Notes: a model not told the origin generated them from the letters alone. Shown: positions 34,959-44,398, numbered from the stretch's first letter. The stretch is 60,656 nucleotides of DNA from Lachnospiraceae bacterium (GCA_014804445.1 JAAUZU010000003.1:1-60656); one strand, 5' to 3'. Numbers and translations are program-made.

Positions 34959-37310
34959 ATGTTCTGGAGGATATTGAAAAAAGACCTGAAACGCAAAAAG
35001 ACCATGAACATCATTCTGTTTTTGTTTGTCATTTTATGCTCCATGTTTGCAACGGCGGCAGTGAACAACATCATAGCTGTGACTGGCGGTATCGAGCATT
35101 ATTTCGATGCAGCAGATGTCCCCGATGTCAGCGTGCATATGCTGACCAGCGGGGAAAACGATTTCGGGGAAAAGATTGGGGAGCTTGCCAGTGTCAAGGA
35201 GATAAGGACCGAGCATTATCTGTGTGTATCCAGCTCAAAGTTTTTTAAGTATAACGGAAAGAAACTTGATAATTTCACGAATGCTGCCTGGTTGCTTTCT
35301 GATAGTGAAATGGCTATCAACTATTTCGATGAGAACAATCATATCATCGAAAGCGTAGACAAGGGCTGCTTTTATGCCAACGCCCCTTTTTTACAGGGCA
35401 TGGATATCAAAGAAGGCGACGAGGTGGAACTTACTGTCGGTAACAGTCATCTCACGCTTAAGTTTATGGGGCGGTTCAAAGGTGCGCTGTTTGGTTCGGA
35501 AAACTCGAATCCCCCGTATCTTATCATAAACTCTGTTGACTATGACTATCTTGACAAGGACGAAGCCACTCATCTCATGAATGGCAGGCAGCTTTGTATA
35601 AATACATCAGATATTGATGAAATAAGGGAACTTGCAAAGGACTATAGCGGTGTATATGTCTACACACGGGAAGAAAGCAAGGATATTTATCTTTATGATA
35701 TGCTTTCTGCGTATGTTTTAATGATGATCAGTATCGTGCTGATGTTCACAGCCTTTGTGGTGCTGCGTTTCACAATAGGCTTTACAATCAACGAGGAATT
35801 TCGTGAGATTGGTGTAATGAAGGCGGTGGGTATCAGGGGCGGCAGTATAAGAAGCCTGTATATCGTCAAGTATCTTGCCATTGCCGTGGTCGGTACACTG
35901 ATAGGATATTTCTGCTCTGTCCCTCTCGGGGATATGATGATGAAAACTGTATCGGAAAACATGGTTCTCGGCAGCGGGAACGGTACTTTTATGGGGATTT
36001 TAAGCTCTGCGGCAGTCGTTATCATTATCCTGCTGTTCTGCTACAACTGCACACGCAGAGTCAATAAACTTTCGCCGATCGACGCAGTAAGAAACGGTCA
36101 GATGGGCGAGCGCTTCCGAAGAAAAAGTCTTTTGCACTTAGGCCGCTCTAAGCTGCCACAGGCTGCATTTCTCTCGGTCAATGATGTGATCAGTTCGCCG
36201 AAGCAGTTTTCTATCGTAATCGTTGTGTTCACGCTCTGCATACTGCTGATGACAATTATGTCAAATTTTGCATTGACACTCAAAAGTGAAAAGATACTGC
36301 GCTTCTTCGATGTGCCTTCAAGTGAAGCGCATATCATGGATAGCGAAATATTTGGAGAGGTCTTTGCAGATCAGAGTACGTATAAGCAGATCATCGCAGA
36401 TACCGAAAAGCTCCTTGCCGATAACGGAATGCCCGGCAAATGTACAATGACAATGAGCACACAGTTTGAAACATCACACGAAGACAAAACAGCAAAGCTC
36501 GCTTTCTCCGTCATGAAAGGCGAGACAAATGACACGCTCTATGTAGATGAGGGTAGTGCTCCACAGAAGACGGACGAGATTGCCGTAACGGCAGGCGCCC
36601 TCGATGACTTAGGCGCAGAGATCGGCGACAGGGTAACGGCAGTAATAAATGAGAAAGAGTACGAGTTTATCATCACGGGAACATACTCCTCGTTCATCAG
36701 CCATGCTTTTCTATATAAAGATTTTGACCTTGGAAATCTGCCGGCAAACAATATGCTGGGAGTGCAGATACACTTTGACGGCAGCCCCGACAAGGTGCAG
36801 ATAAACAAAAACATTGAAAAACTGAAAGACTTGCTTGACACTGACAAGGTGTATTCAACCTCAGATTTCATCGATAATTTTACAGGAATGTCCAATACAA
36901 TGAATGCAGTCAAACAGATGATGATGCTCATTACTGTGATTGTAACGGCATTGATCGTCATACTCATGGAGCGTTCATTCATTTCTAAGGAAAAAAGCGA
37001 GATTGCACTGATGAAGGCGGTGGGCATCGGGAACGGCAGTATCATCCTGCAGCATTCGCTCAGATTTGTGATCGTATCGGTCATTGCCTGCATCGTTTCG
37101 ACCGCGGTGCTTATGCCAATCAGCGACGTAATGATGAATTGGGTAGGTAATATGATCGGCGATATATCAGGCATGAAAAGCGATTTTGACCCGCTGGAAA
37201 TATTTGTGATCTGCCCGGCAATTCTCATCGGCGTGACTGTCATCGGCTCATTCCTGACGGCGCTTTACACTAAAACAATCAAAGCTTCCGATACGGCAAG
37301 CATAGAATAA
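34959..37310 (+). CDS. FtsX/MacB-type ABC transporter permease
   Basis: A 783-residue permease. One membrane segment near the N-terminus, a ~210-residue outside domain, three segments (~250-370), then a second copy of the same plan (one segment ~425, outside domain ~450-650, three segments ~655-775). Both FtsX repeats are visible (EEFREIGVMKAVGIRGGS and KSEIALMKAVGIGNGS). This is the type that pumps or senses antimicrobial peptides or lipoproteins rather than a substrate channel. It is followed by its ATPase 13 bases later and by a two-component system. Confidence 0.92.
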   Translation: MFWRILKKDLKRKKTMNIILFLFVILCSMFATAAVNNIIAVTGGIEHYFDAADVPDVSVHMLTSGENDFGEKIGELASVKEIRTEHYLCVSSSKFFKYNGKKLDNFTNAAWLLSDSEMAINYFDENNHIIESVDKGCFYANAPFLQGMDIKEGDEVELTVGNSHLTLKFMGRFKGALFGSENSNPPYLIINSVDYDYLDKDEATHLMNGRQLCINTSDIDEIRELAKDYSGVYVYTREESKDIYLYDMLSAYVLMMISIVLMFTAFVVLRFTIGFTINEEFREIGVMKAVGIRGGSIRSLYIVKYLAIAVVGTLIGYFCSVPLGDMMMKTVSENMVLGSGNGTFMGILSSAAVVIIILLFCYNCTRRVNKLSPIDAVRNGQMGERFRRKSLLHLGRSKLPQAAFLSVNDVISSPKQFSIVIVVFTLCILLMTIMSNFALTLKSEKILRFFDVPSSEAHIMDSEIFGEVFADQSTYKQIIADTEKLLADNGMPGKCTMTMSTQFETSHEDKTAKLAFSVMKGETNDTLYVDEGSAPQKTDEIAVTAGALDDLGAEIGDRVTAVINEKEYEFIITGTYSSFISHAFLYKDFDLGNLPANNMLGVQIHFDGSPDKVQINKNIEKLKDLLDTDKVYSTSDFIDNFTGMSNTMNAVKQMMMLITVIVTALIVILMERSFISKEKSEIALMKAVGIGNGSIILQHSLRFVIVSVIACIVSTAVLMPISDVMMNWVGNMIGDISGMKSDFDPLEIFVICPAILIGVTVIGSFLTALYTKTIKASDTASIE

Positions 37311-37323
37311 GGAGGACAACATA

Positions 37324-38097
37324 ATGAATCATACGGTTTTACAGACAAAGGGACTTTGCAAGGCATATATCGTAAACAAACATCAGAACAATGTGTTGAA
37401 AAATATCGATCTGACGATCAGCGAGGGCGAAATGGTGGCGGTCATGGGACCCTCCGGCTCGGGCAAAAGCACGCTGCTCTACTGCGTTTCGGGAATGGAC
37501 AAAGTGACCGCAGGCGAGGTGTTCTTTAACGGCAGGAAAACGGCAAAGCTTAGTGATAAGGAGCTGGCAAGGCTCAGACTTGATGAAATGGGTTTTATTT
37601 TTCAGCAGATGTACATGATGAAAAATCTTTCGGTGCTTGACAATATCATTTTTCCTGCGGTAAAGTCGAAAAAGAATTCAGAGAGCCGCAGGCAGATCGA
37701 GGAACGCGGCAGAGCGCTCATGCACAGGCTCGGCATTGACGATGTGTGCGGCAACGATATCAACGAGGTGTCGGGCGGACAGCTTCAGAGGGCTTGTATC
37801 TGCCGCAGTATGATAAACAATCCCAAGATGATCTTTGCCGATGAGCCGACAGGCGCATTAAACCGTGCAAGCTCTGATGAGGTCATGAACGAGCTGCTAT
37901 CCTTAAACCGTGACGGTACGACGATCATGTGCGTGACACACGATGCAAAGGTTGCCGCCAAGTGCAACAGGGTGCTTTACATTGTGGACGGCAGTATCGT
38001 CGGTGAAAAAGAAATGGGACATTTTGACGGCGGTGACAAGGAGCTTCGTGACCGTGAAAGAGAACTGAACAACTGGCTTATGGAACAGGGATGGTGA
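37324..38097 (+). CDS. ABC transporter ATPase (MacB/LolD-type)
   Basis: A 257-residue ATPase of the MacB/LolD/BceA group. Walker A is GPSGSGKST, the signature VSGGQLQR, Walker B MIFADEPTGALN and the H-loop THD. It drives the permease encoded just upstream. AAGGAGGACAAC precedes the ATG. The C-terminal tail is longer and charged (residues 225-257). Confidence 0.95.
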   Translation: MNHTVLQTKGLCKAYIVNKHQNNVLKNIDLTISEGEMVAVMGPSGSGKSTLLYCVSGMDKVTAGEVFFNGRKTAKLSDKELARLRLDEMGFIFQQMYMMKNLSVLDNIIFPAVKSKKNSESRRQIEERGRALMHRLGIDDVCGNDINEVSGGQLQRACICRSMINNPKMIFADEPTGALNRASSDEVMNELLSLNRDGTTIMCVTHDAKVAAKCNRVLYIVDGSIVGEKEMGHFDGGDKELRDRERELNNWLMEQGW

Positions 38098-38101
38098 TTT
38101 T

Positions 38102-38764
38102 ATGACCGATATTCTGATAGTAGAAGACGACAAGGAACTGGCTGACTTGCTGACGGACTTCCTGCGTGACGAGGGCTATACTGTGTCAAGCACAGGCTGC
38201 GGAGAGCGTGCCATACAGCTTTTTGAACGATATGGCGCAAGGCTTGTGGTGCTTGACATCAATCTTCCCGATGTGAATGGATTTGCGGTCTGCTCCAAGC
38301 TGCGGGAAAATGCGGATACTCCTATCCTGATTGTAAGTTCAAGGACGGGTAAGGAGGATAAGCTGAACGGCTTTGACCTCGGTGCTGATGATTATATTGA
38401 AAAGCCCTATGACATTGATATTCTTATCGCTAAGATCAAGGGGATATTCAAACGGCGGTATCAGCGTGATACATTGTCGGCGGACGGTGTGACACTCAAT
38501 CTTGCAGATAAAACGGCAGTCATCGACGGGAAAGACGTGGAACTGCCTGCAAAGGAATTTGACCTGTTGGCGCTTCTGATTGAGAATCAGGGCAAAGCTC
38601 TGAAAAAAGAGTACCTGTTTGGCACTGTCTGGGGCAGCGACAGCGATTCGGAGCTGCAAACGCTCCATGTGCATATCAACCGCCTTCGCCAGAAGCTCGG
38701 TGATGATCCTAAGAATGCAAAGCGTCTGCTTACTGTCTGGGGTGTGGGGTATAAGTTTGTATGA
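38102..38764 (+). CDS. OmpR/PhoB-family response regulator
   Basis: A 220-residue regulator. Receiver domain residues 1-118 with acidic pocket VEDD, phospho-Asp in LVVLDINLP and Lys in YIEKPYD; winged-helix DNA-binding domain 125-220 (KEFDLLALLIENQGKAL, then HVHINRLRQKLGDD). With the kinase downstream (4-base overlap) it most likely regulates the transporter operon it belongs to. Ribosome site GGATGGTGA lies in the end of the ATPase gene. Confidence 0.95.
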   Translation: MTDILIVEDDKELADLLTDFLRDEGYTVSSTGCGERAIQLFERYGARLVVLDINLPDVNGFAVCSKLRENADTPILIVSSRTGKEDKLNGFDLGADDYIEKPYDIDILIAKIKGIFKRRYQRDTLSADGVTLNLADKTAVIDGKDVELPAKEFDLLALLIENQGKALKKEYLFGTVWGSDSDSELQTLHVHINRLRQKLGDDPKNAKRLLTVWGVGYKFV

Positions 38765-39978
38765 AGACTTTCAGAAGACTGTGTATTGCAGTGATAACTG
38801 TATTTCTTTTGCTGACGGCGGGATTAAATCTATTTCTTGTGGGAGCAAAAGACAGAAATGAAGGCATTTATCGTGTTGAAGCCAAGCGGCTTGCAGATGA
38901 GATAGCGGAAACAGGCAATTATGACCTTGAAAAATATCCCCACATTACGGGGGTGTCGGGGGCTGATGACGGCGAACTGTACGCCTCCGATGCGCATTAT
39001 CTGATCATAGAAGCCGGCGGTATGCTGTATCGTGTGGAGTATATTGTCGGAAACGGACAGCACAGCATTGCGGCAATAAACTGTGTATTTGGTGCGCTGC
39101 TTGCGCTGATGATTGGTCTTTTGTATTATATCCGGGGGCATATCATCGTGCCGTTCGACAGGTTGAACGATGTTCCGAAAGAGCTTGCAAGGGGCAATCT
39201 TGCTGTCCCGATACCAGAGGAAAAAAGCCGTTTCTTCGGTAAATTCACATGGGGCGTGAACCTTTTGCGTGAGAGTATCGAGGATAGCCGCAAAAAGGAA
39301 ATCACGATGCAGAGGGACAAAAAACTCTTGTTGCTCTCCCTTTCTCACGACATCAAAACGCCTTTGTCGGCGATCAAGCTCAATGCAAGGGCGCTTGCCA
39401 AGGGATTATATAAGGACGAGGGAAAACGACGTGCTGCCGCTGAGAGCATTAATACCCGTGCAGATGAGATAGAGCGTTTTGTCAGCGAGATCACAAAGGC
39501 GGCAAGCGAGGACTTTATGAGCTTTGAGGTCACACAGGGAGAGGCTTTTCTCAGTGCTATCATCACAAAAATAGATGCGAGATATGCGCCCCAGCTTGCC
39601 ATGTCGGGAACGGAGTTTATGATTCAAAAATTTGATGACTGCATTCTTTCCTGCGACCCCGACCGCCTTGCAGAGTGCCTGCAAAATCTGATCGAAAATG
39701 CGATCAAATACGGTGACGGCAGACGAATTGAGATCAGATTTGATAAAATGGACGGCTGTGAGCTTATCACGGTATCAAATACAGGCTGTACTCTTGAAGC
39801 GAAAGAACTGCCGCAGATATTCGAAAGCTTTCATCGTGGGAACAATGCGGATAGGGTGCAGGGCAACGGGCTTGGGCTTTTTATATGCAAAAGGCTGATG
39901 TCGCTTATGGGCGGAGAGGTGTATGCGGATATTCGTGACGAACATTTCTATATAACGCTTGTTGCTAAAATGGCGTAA
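38761..39978 (+). CDS. sensor histidine kinase
   Basis: A 405-residue kinase. Membrane segments near residues 8-26 and 105-122 enclose an outside domain of ~75 residues. A HAMP-like linker follows, the H-box is LSHDIKTPLSAIK (phospho-His near residue 199), and the ATPase domain has NLIENAIKYG, NTG and GNGLGLFICKRL. The order permease-ATPase-regulator-kinase is typical of transporter-coupled stress modules of Firmicutes. It overlaps the regulator gene by 4 bases. Confidence 0.94.
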   Translation: MKTFRRLCIAVITVFLLLTAGLNLFLVGAKDRNEGIYRVEAKRLADEIAETGNYDLEKYPHITGVSGADDGELYASDAHYLIIEAGGMLYRVEYIVGNGQHSIAAINCVFGALLALMIGLLYYIRGHIIVPFDRLNDVPKELARGNLAVPIPEEKSRFFGKFTWGVNLLRESIEDSRKKEITMQRDKKLLLLSLSHDIKTPLSAIKLNARALAKGLYKDEGKRRAAAESINTRADEIERFVSEITKAASEDFMSFEVTQGEAFLSAIITKIDARYAPQLAMSGTEFMIQKFDDCILSCDPDRLAECLQNLIENAIKYGDGRRIEIRFDKMDGCELITVSNTGCTLEAKELPQIFESFHRGNNADRVQGNGLGLFICKRLMSLMGGEVYADIRDEHFYITLVAKMA

Positions 39979-40021
39979 AGTGAAAGCTGCTTGTTTGGGG
40001 AGCGAAAATTGTCCCCCATTG

Positions 40022-40123
40022 TTAGATAGAATAAAATCGTCTGTTTGTTGTGATTTTAATAAGAGAAGCTTTTACCAATACGATAAACTGTTGACATCCT
40101 CTGTGTTCCATTCTGTAATCCAT
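40022..40123 (-). pseudogene. 33-codon remnant of an effector-binding protein, possible
   Basis: On the minus strand an ATG at 40123 with GGAAGGTG ahead opens MDYRMEHR and stops after 33 codons. The MDYR-x-E start is typical of GyrI/AraC-type effector-binding proteins, so this may be the 5' end of a decayed gene. It has a good minus-strand promoter at 40149-40177. The rest of the 296-base gap 39979-40274 shows only a weak GGGGA/TCCCCC dyad at about 39997-40017. Confidence 0.4.
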
Positions 40124-40148
40124 AATACTATCACCTTCCAATTGGCTT

Positions 40149-40177
40149 ATTATACCATTCTACCTTATGTGAAACAA
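40149..40177 (-). promoter_or_regulatory. minus-strand promoter of the 33-codon remnant
   Basis: On the minus strand TTGTTT (40177-40172) and TATAAT (40154-40149) with a 17-bp spacer. Confidence 0.55.
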
Positions 40178-40274
40178 TCATAAACATCAGTTTTTTAAAT
40201 GAAGTGGAAAAACAGGTCAAAATGTGGTACGATTAATTCCGGAAAACAATGTCAGAGAAAAGGGATATGTTTAC

Positions 40275-40943
40275 ATGACGCGTAAATATTATGAAGCTTA
40301 TGAGGACAGATACAAAACCGCCCATGCAAAAGGGGTAAGTTGGTCAAGCGATAAAAATTCTCCCATCGTATTAGATACCATTAAAAAGTATAAGCTGAAT
40401 CAATGCAGCACAATGCTTGAAATCGGCTGTGGAGAGGGGAGAGATTCCAAAGCTGTACTGGATAAAGGATATAATCTTGTCGCGACGGATATATCAAAAG
40501 AAGCGGTTGCATATTGTAAAAAAAATATGCCGTCATATAAAAATCATTTTCAGGTTTTGGACTGTATTAATGATTACCATGAAGAAAAATATGATTTTAT
40601 TTATTCGGTGGCAGTGATACATATGCTTGTATTAAATGAAGACAGAAGTGCTTTTTATAAGTTTATTTATGAGCATTTGACAGATGATGGTATTGCTTTA
40701 ATCTGCACGATGGGTGATGGCAGGGAAGAAATGCAAAGCGACATCAGCAATGCGTTTACGCTTCAGGAAAGAGAACACGAGTCGGGCAAAATGGTGGTGG
40801 CAGGAACCTCATGCAGAATGGTATCGTTTGAAACTTTTGAAAAAGAAATAAAAGCGAATCACTTGAAGATAACAGAAAAAGGCATTACATCTGCACTACC
40901 GGATTTTAATAATCTAATGTTTGCTGTAGTGAAAAAAGGATAA
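40275..40943 (+). CDS. SAM-dependent methyltransferase
   Basis: A 222-residue class I methyltransferase. Motif I is MLEIGCGEGRDS, motif II VATDIS and the post-II region VLDCINDYHEEKYDFIYSVAV. The substrate is unknown. ATG 40275 follows AAAAGGG by about 11 bases; the frame is open upstream but without a better start. AT-rich compared with the transporter operon before it. The next gene starts 3 bases after its stop. Confidence 0.88.
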   Translation: MTRKYYEAYEDRYKTAHAKGVSWSSDKNSPIVLDTIKKYKLNQCSTMLEIGCGEGRDSKAVLDKGYNLVATDISKEAVAYCKKNMPSYKNHFQVLDCINDYHEEKYDFIYSVAVIHMLVLNEDRSAFYKFIYEHLTDDGIALICTMGDGREEMQSDISNAFTLQEREHESGKMVVAGTSCRMVSFETFEKEIKANHLKITEKGITSALPDFNNLMFAVVKKG

Positions 40944-40946
40944 ATT

Positions 40947-41552
40947 ATGAGTAAAGCAATGGTCAGAAGCGCAAAACCGGAAGACGCAGAACGTATTTTG
41001 GAAATCTATGCGTATTATATTACGCATACGGCAATCACTTTTGAGTATGATGTCCCGACACTTTCCGAATTTCAAAACCGTATGAAAAATACAATGAGGA
41101 AGTATCCGTATCTTGTGGCAGAGAAGGATGGAATCATTCAGGGCTATGCATATGCAGGTGCCTTTATCGGACGGGCGGCTTGTGACTGGTCATGTGAAGT
41201 TACCGTATATCTTGACCATGCGGCGCATAAATGTGGTTTGGGAAGAATGCTATACGAAGCGCTTGCAAGCCGGTTAAAGGAACAGGGAATCTTAAATTTA
41301 TATGCCAGTATCGCTTATCCCGAAGAGGAAGATGCATACCTTAACAAAAACAGTGCTGAATTCCATGCACATTTAGGGTTTTCAAAGGTAGGAGAATGTA
41401 ATCAATGCGGTTATAAATTTGGACGTTGGTATAACTTAATCTGGATGGAAAAAATAATCGGAAACCATCAGGCAAATCAGCCGCCGGTCCGGTTCCCTGA
41501 GGAAAGCGTCGGCATTCATGGTGCATTATGCTATAATGAAGCTGATCAATGA
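40947..41552 (+). CDS. GNAT acetyltransferase, phosphinothricin-acetyltransferase-like
   Basis: A 201-residue GNAT of the PAT/MnaT group: an N-terminal RSAKPEDAERILEIYAYYITHTAITFEYD block, then HKCGLGRMLYEAL (CoA loop) and SAEFHAHLGFSKVG. Relatives acetylate phosphinothricin or methionine sulfoximine; the true substrate here is not known. The last ~30 residues (after MEKIIGNH) exceed the usual family end. Co-transcribed with the methyltransferase. Confidence 0.88.
   Translation: MSKAMVRSAKPEDAERILEIYAYYITHTAITFEYDVPTLSEFQNRMKNTMRKYPYLVAEKDGIIQGYAYAGAFIGRAACDWSCEVTVYLDHAAHKCGLGRMLYEALASRLKEQGILNLYASIAYPEEEDAYLNKNSAEFHAHLGFSKVGECNQCGYKFGRWYNLIWMEKIIGNHQANQPPVRFPEESVGIHGALCYNEADQ
41509..41537 (+). 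promoter_or_regulatory. promoter inside the GNAT gene end
   Basis: TCGGCA (41509-41514), 17 bp, TATAAT (41532-41537), with the TG of an extended -10 at 41529. It would drive the gene at 41571. Confidence 0.55.
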
Positions 41553-41570
41553 AGATGGGAGGGCAGATAA

Positions 41571-42350
41571 ATGAACATTACTTTTGTGAATCCCGGTGTG
41601 GATTATATGATGCAGCGAATTATGGCGTTTCAGATGGAAGAGGAATCATCATTCTGGTCTGAGCCTTTGTATCATTTTTATCCGCAGTTGGACAAAGCCT
41701 ATGCCGCAAGCCTGCCCTTTTCGGAACGGAAAGCCTATATTGAGCGGATTTTGCGGGCTGTCCATGTGGAGTTGGAAGATTCTATTCAGGAAAAGGTGAC
41801 TTTGTATACCGGGCATTGGGCAGACTGTAAGGGGCAAATCACCGCGGCATTGTCGGATGCCTTTGGTGTTGACTGTGTAAGCCTGTTTAACGACCTGCGC
41901 TGTAATGTCAGCATGAATCCCATTGAACCCCGTTTTCTAAAAGAAAGGTATTTTGATATTTTCTATCTGAACAGTGAAAGAGGCGCGATTGGAGAGTGCC
42001 TGCATGAGATAATTCACTTTGTCTGGTTTTATGTGTGGAATCGGTTATTTGCAGACAGTTATGATGAATACGAGCGCCCGTCTTTAAAATGGATACTGAG
42101 TGAAATGGTGGTGGAATCCGTGATGCGGGATGAGCGGCTCAGTTCCATCAATCCATACTTTCCCAGAGAGCATGGCGGCTGTGTTTACCCGTACTTCTTT
42201 GACATGAAGGCAGGGGGTGCGCTTATCCTCGACACATTGGATGAAATGTACAGAGCACAGACCATAGAAGAATTCATGAAAAACAGTTATGCCTATTGTC
42301 AGGAACATGAGGCAGAGATTAGAGACCACATTAAGAGGTCGGAGGGATAA
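41571..42350 (+). CDS. putative HExxH zincin-like protein of unknown function
   Basis: A 259-residue soluble protein. GECLHEIIHFVWF near residue 143 holds an HExxH zinc-protease motif; a downstream Glu in SEMVVESVMRDE (~residue 180) could be the third ligand as in gluzincins. No secretion signal. I do not recognise the family; a peptidase role is inferred from the motif alone. GGAGGG precedes the ATG. The following NUDIX gene begins one base after its stop. Confidence 0.7.
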   Translation: MNITFVNPGVDYMMQRIMAFQMEEESSFWSEPLYHFYPQLDKAYAASLPFSERKAYIERILRAVHVELEDSIQEKVTLYTGHWADCKGQITAALSDAFGVDCVSLFNDLRCNVSMNPIEPRFLKERYFDIFYLNSERGAIGECLHEIIHFVWFYVWNRLFADSYDEYERPSLKWILSEMVVESVMRDERLSSINPYFPREHGGCVYPYFFDMKAGGALILDTLDEMYRAQTIEEFMKNSYAYCQEHEAEIRDHIKRSEG

Positions 42351-42351
42351 C

Positions 42352-42843
42352 ATGAGATTTGTACATTGTCCTTTTTGCGGACAAAAGCTTGGAAAGAAAG
42401 AGATTGGGGATGAAGGACTTGTGCCCTTCTGCGCACAGTGCAATACGCCGCTGTGGGACATGTTTACAACCTGTGTGATTGTAGTATGTGTCAATGAATA
42501 TCATGAAATCGCCCTGATAAGGCAGGACTATGTCTCGACGGAAAACTATGTATGTGTTGCGGGAATCATGAAGCTTGGAGAATCGGCGGAGGAGACGGTC
42601 GTCAGAGAAGTAAAGGAAGAAACAGGACTGGACGTCCAATCCTTGACCTATGTAAAAAGTTATCCCTATTTGAAAAAAGAAATGCTGATGTTAGGGTATA
42701 AGGCTGTTGTGAAAAAAGCGGATTTCATTTTGTCGGGAGAAGTGGATTCGGCAAGATGGTTCAAAGCGGAGGAGGCGTTGTCCCGGTTAAGGGAAGGCAG
42801 TATAGCCTGGCAGTTGGTCAGCGCAGTCATGCAGGAGAAATAA
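42352..42843 (+). CDS. NUDIX hydrolase with N-terminal zinc ribbon
   Basis: A 163-residue protein. Residues 4-33 have two Cys pairs (HCPFCGQ and CAQCNT), a zinc ribbon as in NudC-type enzymes. The NUDIX box is complete: GESAEETVVREVKEETGL. NUDIX enzymes cut nucleoside diphosphates linked to another group; the substrate is unknown, NAD(H) being possible from the ribbon. The start at 42352 uses GGAGGG in the end of the previous gene. Confidence 0.9.
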   Translation: MRFVHCPFCGQKLGKKEIGDEGLVPFCAQCNTPLWDMFTTCVIVVCVNEYHEIALIRQDYVSTENYVCVAGIMKLGESAEETVVREVKEETGLDVQSLTYVKSYPYLKKEMLMLGYKAVVKKADFILSGEVDSARWFKAEEALSRLREGSIAWQLVSAVMQEK

Positions 42844-42848
42844 GCGAT

Positions 42849-43580
42849 ATGGCAATGGCAGTAGCAGTCGTCGATGACGACGAGGTACAAAATGAATATT
42901 TAAGAAAACTTGTGAAGGAGTGGGCGGACGGCCGCGGTACAGCCGTGGACGTGCGGGGGTACGGCAGTGCAGAAGAGTTTCTCTTTGATTATGAAGACAG
43001 ACCGTGCAGCCTGCTTCTGTTGGATATCGAGATGGAGGGGCAGAACGGCATGGAACTGGCAAGGAAGCTCCGCGCGCGGGGCGACAGTCTGCCGATTGTG
43101 TTTATCACAGGCTTTGCAGATTATATGAATGAGGGCTATGATGTGGAAGCGCTCCATTATCTTTTAAAGCCTCTTGATGTTGAAAAATTTGTCAGGGTTC
43201 TTGACAAGTACGCAGACAGGAAAGAGGATGTTGCGGACGAGATAGTAGTGGATACGGAAAACGGCAGTATGCACCTTGGCGTATCTGAGATCATGTATGC
43301 GGAGGCGTTCGGGCGTAATAGCAGGCTTTATATGCGCGATGGCAGGGAAATAGATTGTCGTGCGGGAATCGGTGAACTGCGGGAAAAACTTCCGGCAGAT
43401 GAGATTGTGGGCTGCCACCGTTCGTACCTTGTTAATTTACGATATGTGCGCACAATCGGGCGAACAGAGCTAATTCTGGATGGCGGGCAGCAGATTTTAG
43501 TGTCGAGGAGGCTTTACGGGGAGGTCTGCAGGGCCTTTGCCGCGTATTACACTGCCAAAAACGGAGGATTTGAATCATGA
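42849..43580 (+). CDS. LytTR-family response regulator
   Basis: A 243-residue regulator: receiver domain (acidic VVDDDE, phospho-Asp in LLLLDIEM, Lys in YLLKPLD) and a C-terminal LytTR DNA-binding domain (IMYAEAFGRNSRLYMRDG, then CHRSYLVNLRYV). AgrA/LytR-type regulators control peptide and bacteriocin genes. The start at 42849 is 11 bases from GGAG; ATG 42855 is an alternative. It overlaps the kinase gene by 4 bases, and the likely target is the ABC exporter pair that follows. Confidence 0.93.
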   Translation: MAMAVAVVDDDEVQNEYLRKLVKEWADGRGTAVDVRGYGSAEEFLFDYEDRPCSLLLLDIEMEGQNGMELARKLRARGDSLPIVFITGFADYMNEGYDVEALHYLLKPLDVEKFVRVLDKYADRKEDVADEIVVDTENGSMHLGVSEIMYAEAFGRNSRLYMRDGREIDCRAGIGELREKLPADEIVGCHRSYLVNLRYVRTIGRTELILDGGQQILVSRRLYGEVCRAFAAYYTAKNGGFES

Positions 43581-44338
43581 AGCCGCTTTTGATAATAGGA
43601 GCCATTGTGACAATAGCGGCGATAGCTGCGGCTGCCGTGTGGGGAATCAGAAGATTGATTTATCATATCATTGACAAGCGGATTGCCAATTTTCAGAGCA
43701 GTCTTATCGAGAAGCAGATGACAGAAACAGAAAACATGTACAGGCAGATGAGGGGCTGGCGGCATGATTACCGCAACCACATCCAGAACATGAAGATACT
43801 GCTTGCCGCGGGCAATTATGGGGAAGTGGACGCCTATATGGACGAGCTTGCCAGAGATTTAATTACGGTCGATACCGTAATCAAGACCGGCAATGTGATG
43901 GCGGACGCAGTGCTGAATGCGAAGCTCTATGCGGCGAAGGCGATTCAGGCGCGTATCAGCGTCAAGGCAAATATACCGAAAAACCTGCCCATGAGTGATG
44001 TGGAGCTCTGCGCCATCCTCGGCAATCTGCTCGATAATGCCGTGGAAAGCTGCGCGCGGATTCCGGAGGAGGAGCGGTTCATCAGGGTGTTTATCGGCGT
44101 TATCAAAGGACAGTTTTATCTGTCCGTCCAAAATGCAGCGGGAGAAATGAAAAAGAGAGGCACGGGTTATCTGTCCACCAAGCGGGATGGCGAGGTATAT
44201 GGCTACGGATTGTTTCGGATTGACCGCATTGCGAATAAATACAAAGGTTTTGTGAACCGTCAGAGCGAGACAGGCGTTTTTGCTACCGAGCTTACCTTTC
44301 CGATTACAGACAGCGGAGAAACCGTTGGTGCAAAATAA
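43577..44338 (+). CDS. GHKL sensor kinase lacking a sensor domain (AgrC-like core)
   Basis: A 253-residue kinase. A single membrane segment (residues 4-22), a coiled linker, the H-box WRHDYRNH near residue 63, and a GHKL ATPase with LGNLLDNAVESC and GYGLFRI. AgrC-type kinases normally have five to seven membrane helices before the H-box; here they are absent. It may sense through a partner, perhaps the ABC exporters downstream. A terminator follows directly. Confidence 0.92.
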   Translation: MKPLLIIGAIVTIAAIAAAAVWGIRRLIYHIIDKRIANFQSSLIEKQMTETENMYRQMRGWRHDYRNHIQNMKILLAAGNYGEVDAYMDELARDLITVDTVIKTGNVMADAVLNAKLYAAKAIQARISVKANIPKNLPMSDVELCAILGNLLDNAVESCARIPEEERFIRVFIGVIKGQFYLSVQNAAGEMKKRGTGYLSTKRDGEVYGYGLFRIDRIANKYKGFVNRQSETGVFATELTFPITDSGETVGAK

Positions 44339-44339
44339 G

Positions 44340-44377
44340 AACCGTTCATGCAAAAATTTTGTGTGAACGGTTTTTTT
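44340..44377 (+). terminator. terminator after the GHKL kinase gene
   Basis: AACCGTTCA (44340-44348) pairs with TGAACGGTT (44364-44372), followed by T residues to 44377. Confidence 0.88.
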
Positions 44378-44386
44378 GCGTATAAT
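44359..44386 (+). promoter_or_regulatory. possible promoter of the ABC exporter pair
   Basis: TATAAT at 44381-44386 with TTGTGT at 44359-44364 (16 bp), overlapping the terminator. The transcript would start just before hairpin element copy 2. Confidence 0.45.
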
Positions 44387-44398
44387 GAAAACTAGGCG

